Origin: Tribonema minus
Taxonomy: Eukaryota > Sar > Xanthophyceae > Tribonematales > Tribonemataceae
Assembly: GCA_017506865.1 (NCBI GenBank)
Contig: JAFCMP010000523.1
Location: forward strand, 558,001 to 622,000
Reading direction: 5' to 3'
DNA length: 64,000 nt
The position numbers and the translations under genes are program-made. Below the pieces are notes generated by a model. The model made no database searches and was not told the origin of the DNA. It worked only from the letters and a program-made list of their open reading frames with translations. Each line of letters begins with the position of its first letter. Position 1 is the first letter of the stretch. Below, piece after piece: positions 35,336-46,700 of the stretch.

Positions 35336-37732
35336 CGTACACCAGAAGAGAAGACGATTTTCATTGAACTTCAAGCCCTCTTCTTCAAGAGATGATCTGC
35401 GAATCACGCTCAGTGACACACTATCTTGGGGTACATCGCGTGCTTGATCCTGGGCCGCGCCTTTCAACAGTAGGCCTTGAGCGCCGCGCTTTGAGCGCCG
35501 CGCTGCTGGACGTTGCTTAGCAGCGCGATAGTGGTGGCATCAGATCGTGTGGCCAAGGCAGTGACAGGCGACAGCGTGCTCAGGGTTCCCGCGTCCGTGT
35601 TTCCGCGGTGATCATGCTGAGCTTTACTCGCTGCGGCCGCGTGGGCTTCGTCTTTGGCAGTGCAGTGCAGTGCAGTGTTCGTCTGGCAAGTCTTGCCATC
35701 GATCGTCATGGTCGTCATTTGGAGGTGAGATCAGCGCACCTGGTGCCATTGATGATGGCGTGCTTGCTCAATGCTCGCGACCCGAGTCAGTGATATTCTA
35801 CATGAGATTACTGAGTGTCTGCAATGAGGACCAACTACACTAGATAGTATCTGAGACTTGGGATTCCAAAGCATCTGTTTTCTGGGCAGATGACATTATA
35901 CAGCAACTACCTTCTGCTCACCATCATGTTTGTGCGCTGCGTCTTTCGCAGGTGCTGATGATATGACTCGCCCACAGCCCCCTGCACAGTCCGATGAAAT
36001 CGGCATGGAACCGAGTCAGCAACATCGGTGCCAGGGCGCGAAGCTTGCACGGCGCTCCAGACACCTGTTGCCTCGATGCACAATACCTGCCTCTGGCAGT
36101 CAAGCTGTCATGTGCGCTGGACATTCGTCTAAGGCGTGTTACATTCCCGGTCAGGTGCTGCTGCCACCACCAGCACCCATTCTCTCACCTCAGCTGGCAT
36201 CCCCTGCTGCACCAGCGCACAGTAGCACCCTTCATGATGGCAAGTACATCTGATGTTGAGCCACGATGTGACTATTCACAATTAGCAACTCCGGCGCGTG
36301 GCCATGCATCCTTGACATTGAGAGCCACGGCAGACTTTGGTGCAGTGATCATCAGCGCTGAAATGGAGGCAGATTGCAATGTTGTGCGCGGCGACGAGCA
36401 GCTGGCAATGTTGGCGACAGCATCGGCTGAGCTGAAGATGATCGGCAGCTGGATTTCACAGACAACAACACTGGTCTTCAGCGCCAAAATGGAGGCAGAT
36501 TGCAATGTTGTGCGCAGCTGGCAATGCTGGCGACAGCATCGGCTGAGCTCAGGATAGCGGGCAGCTGGATACCAGACAACGACGCAGTGAATCTTGCAAT
36601 TCAGTCCAGTTTGTTAGCACACATGCTTCAACGTGCTTTAAGCCGGCAGCTTTCATTGTGGCATGCAGCACAAATGCTGGCACTTCTGGAGACAAGGCAG
36701 GAGTTGTGCATTGGCAGCTGCAGGTTGACTGGGCCCTCAACTGCCGCTGTGGAGGTGGCTGCAACTGGTCCGCACTGAGTCCTCACTGGACTTTATGCGG
36801 CAGCATCAGCTGCAGTATGCTGTCACGCCAACCACCAATCATATGTGCAGGATCCGCAGCTTTCTGCCTAGCTTTCTACCTTTGCAGTTGGACTTCACAG
36901 GTTCCTTTCTGCCATTGTCGCAAAGATGTGCGCAGCAGCATGTAGTGTGAGCAGTAATTGCACCGCAACACACAGCTCCGTGGTGCCAGCTGGCAACGGA
37001 GTATCGTCAAGCCCCCAAAATGCAAGTTCAAGTATGCACAGGACGTCACCTGCATGGTGTCAACACGTCACTGGGCCCTATATTGGCAATGAGCAAATGC
37101 AAGGATGGGGGGGGGAGGGGGGCAGGAATGACGCATGTTGTAATGCAGCATTGCATTCAACAAAGAAACAAGTGTCAGCGCTGACAGCGGCATGAGTAGA
37201 CAGGTACATTGGGGACAAAAAGGTGCTGCTGCCACCAGGCAGCACGTCCAAACTGCGATCGAGACGACTGTTGATGCCTTCTTATCAGGGACCTACGGGA
37301 AGTCTGATGGGGGCTACGCACACGCCACAAATATACACACTCACCACACCCCTCTTGAATGTCTAATGGCAGTACATACAATTGGGCTGTGGCACCGGTA
37401 CTCGCATGGCAGTTGGCGAGCGCGCGATGGGTTACACGCTAGGCAGATGGAGACAGATCACCACCTCACAAGTGGTCACTGACTCAAAGCCAGGACAGCA
37501 TTCATGGTTGCCAACACCACCGCCGCACAAATGCACGGCTCAGGTGCCGGCTTTATGTGGGCATAGACCGCCGGTGCTGACGAGGATTGCGAGCTGAGTT
37601 CAGCATGACAGCAGCGGGTGCTGCTGCCGCTGCCACTGCTGCCGGTGCTGCCGCTGCTGCCACCACTGCTGCTAGTCCTGCGCAGTGTTGTGCTGCCAGC
37701 ACGCTGAGCCACACGATGACGCTGAGCTCACA
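35336..37732. other. Spacer between the RhoGEF 3' end and the Ap4A phosphorylase 5' end
   Basis: No gene is recognised. It contains the 126-bp tandem duplication at about 36361-36560. A plus-strand open frame at 35994-36557 runs through that duplication without any family motif. The Ap4A phosphorylase promoter should lie just above 35335. Confidence 0.45.
36352..36565. repeat. Two-unit tandem repeat, period 126 bp
   Basis: AAATGGAGGCAGATTGCAAT at 36361 recurs at 36487, followed in both by GTTGTGCGC, AGCTGGCAATG(T/C)TGGCGACA, GCATCGGCTGAGCT and GGCAGCTGGAT. The second unit lacks about 11 bp, which shifts its frame relative to the first. Confidence 0.85.
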
Positions 37733-40700
37733 TCACCACCCTTGCGAGCTCGGGTAGTATCCTGGTTGCTGCTGCGTGTTGTACTGCTGTTGCTGCGGCT
37801 GCTGCTGCTGCTGCTGCATGTTTGTGGCGTACATCTGCGGCTGCTGCTGCTGCTGCTGCACGGCATACTGCTGCTGTGGGTAGCCTGCATACCCCATCTG
37901 GCTCCCTTGTGTGGCAAACTGCTGCTGCGGCTGCTGCTGCCCGTACGCAGAATACATCTGCTGCTGCGGCTGCTGCTGCTGCGGAGGCTGCTGCTGCATG
38001 CCATACATCGTGCCAAACGCCGCCTGCTGCACAGCCTGCTGCTGAGGCTGCTGCTGCTGCTGCTGCCCTGTCTGATACATCTGCTGAGCATGCTGCTGCT
38101 GCGCCTGCGCCTGCTGCGTGTAGTACGCCTGCTGCTGCATCGCCTGCTGCTGCTGCTGCGGCGACGCGCCTGTCGCGTACAACCGCGCAAGGTCCATCTG
38201 CAGCAGCCCCATGCCCCCCCCGCCCGCCGGCTGCGTCATCATCTGCTGCTGCGGCCGCTGCCGCTGCTGCGGCTGCTGCTGCTGCACGGGCTGCGACGGC
38301 GCAGACGACAACAGATCGATTACCCCCGCCGACGCCGCCGGCTTGCCGCTCGCCGTGTTCCGCCGCGAGCTGGTAGCGGAGCCGTTCGTAGACCGCGCCG
38401 TCAGCGCCGGCGCTGGCGCGCTCTCGCCATCGGAGTCGTGCAGCGACAGGCCCAGCAGGTCCACCTCCTGCGCGGCGCTCGCCGTGGCTCTCCGCGACGG
38501 CTTGTCGGGCTGCGACGCGCTCGCGTTGCGCGGCGCGCCGCTGCTGGTGCGCCGCCCGCTAGAGGAGCCGCCGCCGCCGCCGCCGTTGCCGCTCACGGTG
38601 CTCCTGCGCGTGGCGCTGCCGCTGCTGTTGCTGGCGCCAGGGCGGTGCGCGGGGCGCGACGGCGGCGGCGCGCGCGTGGAGGGGTGGAGGACGTCGTCGT
38701 CGTCATCGTCGCTGTCCGCATTGGCAAAGACGTCCTGTGGCAGCAGCGAGCACGCGACTCAACTCAGTGTCTGGAAGAGTTTGCACGGAGGTCACAAACC
38801 ATGCGCACAATCAATGGTTGTCTGCCGCCCAGGCGCAGGCACAGTGCTACAGACAGGGTCGCATGCTTGCGGCGCCAAGGGATCAAGGGACGAGGAACGC
38901 GCTACGCGTTACGAAGGGCAATCCTGAAAGCCAGCAGGAATCTGATCTGGACGCCCACCGTCACTTTTGAGCATGCGCAGGGTGTGCAAAGTGCACCTAC
39001 TTCTCAAGCACACCGTACCTGAGAAGCGGGCTGCCTCGAGGCGTTGACGCTCTTGGCCGCCTCCTCGCGCTTGGCCTCCTGCTGCTTGAGCAGCGCCTCA
39101 ATCCACTTGGCCTTCTCGCCCAGCGTGGGCGCCATCACCACGGTGGAGCCCTCCTGCATGGCGCAAACGTGGAAACGCGACGTGAGCGGTTGAGCGATGC
39201 AATGCGCTGGTGTGTGCCCGTGCTCGGCTGGCGCGGCCGTCAGCGTGCACCTCCGCACACTTCCCTCTGCGTTGCTCGAGGTCTGTAGTCCCCATGGCCA
39301 AACAACAGCGCGTGTGCGCATCACAATGCACACGCGACCCGAACGCAGCAGCCCTCGCGCTCGCAGCGCGCACAACCGCTCCTGTCACCCACTCGGAAGC
39401 GCACAAACTTCAGTTATTAGCGTCTGCACAGGCGCGTCAAACCCCGGACGGCACCACTCACAATGTGTATGAGGCGGAAGCAGCGGTCCAGCGCGCCGTG
39501 CCCCCCGGAAATTTCCTTGGGCAGGCCGCCGCCGCCGTAGTACTGCTGCTCCATGGGCACGTAGTTCTCCTCGACGCGCGTGACGTCGAGGGTCTGCTTG
39601 TGCTTGAACTTGTCGCGCCACAGCGCGCGCCCGCGCACGACCACGTCGCTGAACACGTAGAAGTACTCCTCGCGGACCTGCGGGGTGGGGTGGGGGGGGG
39701 GGGGGGGTTCGGGGGAGGTATGCTTGTGAGGGGGGGGGGGGGGGGGGGGGGGTATGCTTGTAAGATCACTGCAAAGCTGCAGTGCAGCAGGTAATGACAC
39801 TGCACGATGGTTGCTTGGTTTGTATCTGCTGGTATGGAAGAAGGCTCAAATTTCTGGTGATTCCAGCAGGAGCAACAGTAACCTTGGGGACCCGTGCAGT
39901 GCTCAGGCGTCCTCTGCAACACAGCAAATTCCAGAGCATGTCTGGAAGCGGGTACATACTAAACAGGCGCACCCAGCAGCGGCCGCATGTGTTTCAGAGC
40001 TTTCAACAATTCTAAACATTCGGCGTCCCGTCACTGTCCTATTAATGCTCCAAAGCACTAGTTGTAGAGGACCAAGCCAGCAGCACGTGTGCATCACCAC
40101 CAGGGAAGGCAACAGTGTTTGCGTTCTCACCTCCACCGGGTCTTTGTCGAGCTTCAGCAGGCCAAGAGGTCCCTTGTGTATCAGCTGCCGTGTCCCGTAC
40201 TTGATCACCTGCAACAGTCAGCGAACGAAGTTGGGCGCTAAGTGAGCAGGTGCAAGAAAAAGCTTCAATTATTGGAAGTTGCAGCTGCCCATGATTCGGT
40301 ACTGCCTGCAATGTGATCTTGATGGTAATCTGGCCTCTGATTCCACGGAGCAGCATGACTGAGGCATCGACCTTGAAAGTTCGGTACGCGTCTGAAAGAG
40401 TTGCAGTAGGTATTTTCTGACCAAACGCCGCGACACTGCCAAGCGAGGTGCGTAACCATCAGCAAATCGATGGAACGGCCACACCACACTGCTCATGAGA
40501 GTGCTAGGCACATTCAATATGTACATCAGATGGCATACCCTCAGCACCTTGTGGTGAAGCAAGCATGCGTCGAGAGTTTTTGTGCACCAATGACAACAGA
40601 ATGATGTCGATGGAAGCTAAGGATACAGTTACAACCAACAACAGACAGCTTGCCCGTGCAACCCCCTGCGTCCACTGCCTCGCAAGCTGTGCAGTCGTCG

Positions 40701-43700
40701 CAAGCGCGAAACCGACTTGTAACTGTTACCGCGTACCCGTCCGCGACACGGCATGCAACTGGAACGCAAGGCTGCGTGACCATACGTGGCGCAGCGGCGT
40801 ATTTCTGTCATGCAAGCTGCGTCACAGAGCGAAACGGATGTGACTGCCAAAACGGCGCATGTAACTGCTAAATGCGCGCGCGCCACGTGCCTGCGTGAGC
40901 GCCTTCATCCACTGCGTGCGCTGCTCCGACGACTGCGCGGTGAGCAGAAAAATGTGGCCATCCGTCACGATGCGGAACGGGTACTGCGCTTTCGTCTTGG
41001 TGGGCAGGTGCCCCACGAGCTCCACGCGCAGCACCGTGACGATGCGCTTGAAGATGTACTTGGTGCCGAACGTCTGCGGGCGCGCCTGCAGGAGGCCGTC
41101 GTTGAAGAGCACAAAGAAGTCGGCCCTGCAGTGGGGGTGGGGTGTGGGGGGGGGGCATTGTAAGTTTAGTTAGGAGGTACTTCACCAGAGGCACGCGTGT
41201 GAGGGAGCGGCCGAGCTAGGTTGGAGCTTGGCAGCATGTGAGTGCCTGCAGCGGCGTCACCAAAGCGCTACGTGGACTTTGATTGCAGTTCGACGTCACT
41301 GCCCTCAGGCAGATGGCCCGGCGCACGGCGCACTGTTCAAAGATGAGCCCGTTTGACCTGTCCATGCAGCACCGCAAAGCGGTCTGTGCGTCATTGCCAG
41401 ACACTGGTACCCATCTGGTCGGGCTACAGGCGCTGTGAGCTGCGCCTCCAAACCAACTGCAGCCCAAATTCTGATTAACATCATATGCTTGGTGAGCGCT
41501 GCCACAACAGCAAGCGGAAGCAAGTCATACCATCTGAGCTGACCGTCATGTACACGCGCTTTCCCGTCACTTGTGCAATCTTCAGCATCATCCCGCATTT
41601 TGATTAAAGAAGAAATCACTCCAACCAGCACCAAATGTCACCATATATCCATCCATTCTCATGCCGGATGACACCATGAATATAGTGACCATATCTGCCC
41701 ATACCTGTCCGCAAAGCGCCCAAGCTTGGTCAGCACGCCGCTGCGCAGGCAGATGCCACCCCTGCCTTACATAGCAGCTCGTACATTGAGTTGGCGAGGC
41801 GTGCCCTGATGCTAATCGATCAATCACCAGCAGCAGCACACATTGCAGGAAATGATGGCTGCGATGGCAGCCTCATCCCGAATCATCATCATCATCGCAC
41901 GTCACACCACTGCCCGTACCTGTCCGCAAAGCGCCCGAGCTTGGTGAGCACGCCGCTGCGCAGGAAGATGCGCCCGGCCGCAACAGGTCGTGCAGGTATT
42001 TGGCCAAGCGCGCCTTCATTCACACCACCCAACAACCATCACCACTCATAGCACGCATCCACAATCTCCCCGCAAGACACCAACCCAACGCTGCATTCCA
42101 CCCACCTGTCTGCGAAGCGCCCGAGCTTGGTGAGCACGCCGCTGCGCAGGAAGATGCGCCCCGGCCGCAGCAGATCGTGCGGGGGATTGGCCAAGCGCGC
42201 CTTGATGCCGGCCATGCGCGCCTGGTTCTGGCGCCACCGCGCCCCCTCCTCGATGAAATTGGCAATGTCGCTGAGGTCTTCAAGTGCCTTGGTGAGCAGG
42301 GGGTGGTCAGCATGGTCCTCGTCCGTGTAGCGCAGGAGCCCCTCCAGGGCGACCTGAGCGGCGATGGCGCAGCAGCAGCAGCAGCAGCAGCAGCGACGGC
42401 GGCAGCGGTTGAGGGCGGAGACGCAGAGAGGATGTGGGGGGGGGGGAACGGGGGCGGAACAGTTATGCAAGGCATGATACTTCAGACACTGCGCTAACCC
42501 TAATCCTGACCCTAAGCTTTGGAGCGACTGAGCGCGCTTGGTGCAGAGCAACGCCAAAGCGGGTGTATCAAACTTCAACTTCAACTATGCCAGAGAGTTC
42601 CGCCGCCTCCTACACACCAAATGCTGAGGCGTGCTGCAGCACCACTCTCAATGCCCTCGACATTTCCAACACCAACTTGCACAGAAACTGTGCTCAATCT
42701 CAGGAATGTACTGTACACTGTACTCACCCTGTACTCGGGTATGCGCTTCTTGGGCAGCGCGAGCAGGTCCTGCGCGTCTCTGCGCTCCGCGCGCGGGTCT
42801 TGCTTGCTGCGCTGTAGCAAGCTCCTGCAACATGGCAGCGAATCACGATAAGCACCGCAGGTGCCGCAGTACGAGGGATAGTGAGTGATTGCATACTCCC
42901 GGCCTACAGCGATGCTGCATCAGCACCAAGCGCGCTGGAGGTGATGTGTGTGTGATTCAACCACAAGGCTGACTTCACTTCGCATTTGAAGTTAGTGCCG
43001 TGTGCTGGACGGAGTGCATCAGCGACCAGCATGCGACGCCTCGCTACCCGCTGCCAAGAGGCAGGCACTGTACCGCGGCCGGCAACTATGGCCGCGTCGT
43101 CCACTCTCATCCGCACGCAAGCGCTGCCGCAGGCGGCGCGCTCTACTGCACACTTCAAGTTGAAGTCATCACAGTGCATCTTGGGCATGACAGCACTAAA
43201 TCTGCCCTCCATCGCAATCGCAGTGACACCATGGCACTTGAAGGAGTCGCTGCTGCTGGACAGCATGCTGAGCTGCGCCGCCGCGTTGTCATGCTGCAGG
43301 CAGTACATCCCATCCCAACGCTGCACGTCACCAACTACGCCAACTGCCGCGACGGCGAGGTGCGATCACGTACCTGAAGGAGTCGTTACTGCTGGACAGC
43401 ATGCTGAGCTGCGCCGACGCGTCCTCGTGCTGCAGGCAGTACTCCGTGTACGTGCGCAGCGACGGCGCAAACTGGATGAACACGTCGCCCAGGCACGAGT
43501 TGTCGTCCCACTGCTTGATGCGACCGCGCAGCTGCACGGGAGCAGGGTAGGTTTGGGGCAAGTATGATAGGCAGTTTGCGGTTACATGGGGAACGTGGAG
43601 CTGCGTTTGGGTAGGAGAGAGGCGACGGCGTGTAGAGCTGTCACATTCACACGCATGAACCCACTGATCGGAACAAGTTCTTGTGAGCTCTTGTGACAGT

Positions 43701-46700
43701 GCACGGCTGCACATAGGTGGGACATGGCAACAAGACGTCGTTGGCGTATTGAAATCTGGGTGTCCACAGTGACTGTGCACGTGCTGCAAAAGCGGGTGGG
43801 CAACAGTGTACCTACTGCGACAATGTCTCAGAGGCATCACCACTAGTCAGGCGTGTAAAGAGGTGGCAGAGGTGACAGTTACATCATCATAAACCATGCC
43901 CCTCCCAAAAGGAGTCGGCAGTTTCACCTTATGTGCAGGCGCATGAGCGCATACGCTGCGCCAAGTACGGCAGACAGTACATCAGCAAAAGATTCCCAGA
44001 TACACAGCTCTGTGCCTGTCCCAGCTCCTTCCCAGACTGTCCACTACCAGCACACACTGATCGTCACAGTTCAGCAGCGCGGGTTAGGGTTAGGGTTAGG
44101 CTGAATGGGCACCTCATCGCTGCCCTGTGCATACGCAAAATAGCGCACAAGCGCTCTGTACCTGCATGCATGCCTGTTGGGGTGATCAATCAAAACTTCA
44201 ACTTCAACTTCAACAACTAGATCCTGTCCATCTTCTGTACATGCTCTCTTTGTACGGGAGTGCGCCGCACGCTAAATGCTCACCTCGTTCCGCAGCTCCG
44301 TGTTGAGGTGCAGTATCTGCCCCGCGTGCAGCCCCCCGAACATCTGCTGAGCCTCGCCATGCGATGATCCATCAAAACCTCAACTTCAACAACCAGTACC
44401 CATCTGTTTATTTCAAGAAGTGCACCACCAGGCTGACTGCTCACCTCATTCCGCAGCTCCGTGTTGAGGTGCAGTATCTCCCCCGCGTGCAGCCCCCCAA
44501 ACATCTGCTGAGCCTCGCCGTGCGACACGGGGGGGTACCGCGCCGCGCGCCCCCCCTCCCCCAGGCACGGCTTGATTATCGTGTCCAGCAGCGCCTCAAG
44601 CGCTGATACGTATGACTCCTCCGACTTGACAAGCTCACGCGCGAGCTTGCCGCGCTTTGAACGCCTCTTGTCCAGGCCTGCGTCTGCTGGTGAAGGAGCC
44701 TGCGCAGGGGAGGGTGGGGGTGGGGGGGGGCTGTGATGGCAAGGCAGATGTGGTGCTGCGTGGCAAGACGCGCTGCGTATATGGACGCACGTAAAAATGT
44801 GTGCAAGGGCGCACATGCGGCAGCGTATACACATGTGTATGCGTACAGCATGCAGAGAGGGGGGGTTGGCCCTTTTGAAGAGCTGAACACTCGATGACGT
44901 CACTGACAGAGCTCTCACAACAGGTGACCAGGACATGACACGCTGTCTGCGATGAGAAACGGCACATGATAATACGGCAAACGGATCTTCATAACCATCT
45001 TTCAGCTTGAAAGCTGGCATAGCCCTAACCCTAACCCTAACCCTAAGTGCATGCAACCGCAAAGCGTCGAGTCATACAAGGCGCCTGACTTGTCCGCTTC
45101 TCAACTGCAGTACGGTATCACAAGATGCGTCTCAACCACCGCTTACCAGCAGACCTATGACAAGGTAGGTATGACGCATATACGTATGCTCCACGGCACC
45201 TCCCTGAATGCAGGCAGCGACAGGAATGTTGCCGTCGCCACAACACGACAATGTTAACAAGCTGGACTGCCCATGCAGCAGCGCTGTACTGCTGCAAACA
45301 TCACCCCTGCCCGCCTTTGCGTTGCAGGAGTTAGGCATCATCCAACAGGCAGCACAGCTGTGCCTACTATGTGTACAGAGTAAGTTGAAGTTGAAGTTAA
45401 GTGCAACAACGCTCAGGCAACGCGCCGCACCTCCTCCTCCGCCTTGGCCGCGGGCAGTATGGGGTCGTTGCCGCCATCGATAAAGTCCATCCACATGCCA
45501 AACGCCATGTCCACATCCCCCACGTTGCTCCAGTCGCCGCCGCCGCCGTTGCCCTGGTTGGCTTCCATGGGGTAGCCACCCGCGCCCATGCCATACTGCA
45601 GATGGCATCACGGCAAGCACACAGTGCGCGTGTACAATCAATCGTCATGTCTTGCACAATCTATGTGTTTTGTAGGATGAGTGCATGTGTGCCACCGTTG
45701 TCATCTGCCCACAAGCGCTATCAAGCACGTTTCGATACCCCCACTCTTGTTGGTATGCTCGCTGGCGAGCTGAAGCCGCGAATGTCAGTTGAGTTGGAAC
45801 TGGTGCATACGTGTGACAGTGCATGAATGGCAAGAGATGGCAAGGCCCTACTTCGCCGCATATTTGAGCGTTGCCACATTCATGCATTGCCCGAACCATG
45901 CCCAGTATCGTCTCCATCACCGTCTCATCGCAAGGCCGAAACCACTGCGCATACAACCCGTGACCACGCGCATTCACCTATTACAGTACGCATGACCAAT
46001 ACCATCAACAACTGTCTTGCATACCTGCCCATAGTCCGGCTGCGGCGGGGGCTGCGGCATCGGCTGCTGCTGCTGCATCCCATACCCATACATACTGTCC
46101 ATTCCCATGCCGTACTGACCCTCCCCCATCCCATACTGCCCCATCCCGTACCCATCCATCACAGGCGCAGCAGGCTCCGGCTCCGGCTCTGGCTCCGGCA
46201 CTGGCATTGGCTCCGGTGGTGGGGGCTCCGGTTGCTGAGCAATGCGCACATGGGATGGTGTATGGTGAGTATGCAGCATATAGGCCTCCTCTGAAGGTTG
46301 TTGGTGTTGTGGCGCAGAGTAGAGAAAAGTTCGTTCATCAGTGCTGTGTAGGCTATGCCTGCAGTCCAGCGGATGTTCATCACACAAGCAGGAGCTGATG
46401 TCCAGAGCGGGGCAAATCATCATGTTTGTGGGCGATCCAGGTGCGCACTCCGAATATGGGGCCGCAGCAAACATTGGCGTTTGCAGAAGCTGCTGATGGC
46501 TACGTAGGTGCGCGCCATGAAGGTTGGGTTACGGTTTGGGGCTAGAGTTGGCTGTCCAACAAGATGTAACTCTGGCTAACATCAGTCGATGATGCAGGGC
46601 ACAGCGGGCCATACATTAGCACGCACAGGCGTGAGCGGCGCAGGAGGTCATGACGAACATACCGTCTGGCTCAAGTCATACTCCTTGTGGCCGCCACAAC

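Noticed and set aside
35994-36557. 187-codon open frame over the 126-bp tandem repeat
   Set aside because: The second unit has an indel that changes its frame, there is no motif, and no splice context fits. It is kept as repeat only.
37685-39022. 445-codon Leu/Arg-rich plus-strand open frame
   Set aside because: It is antisense to the Gln-rich RhoGEF tail (CAG runs read as CTG Leu). The minus-strand frame continues a defined splice phase.
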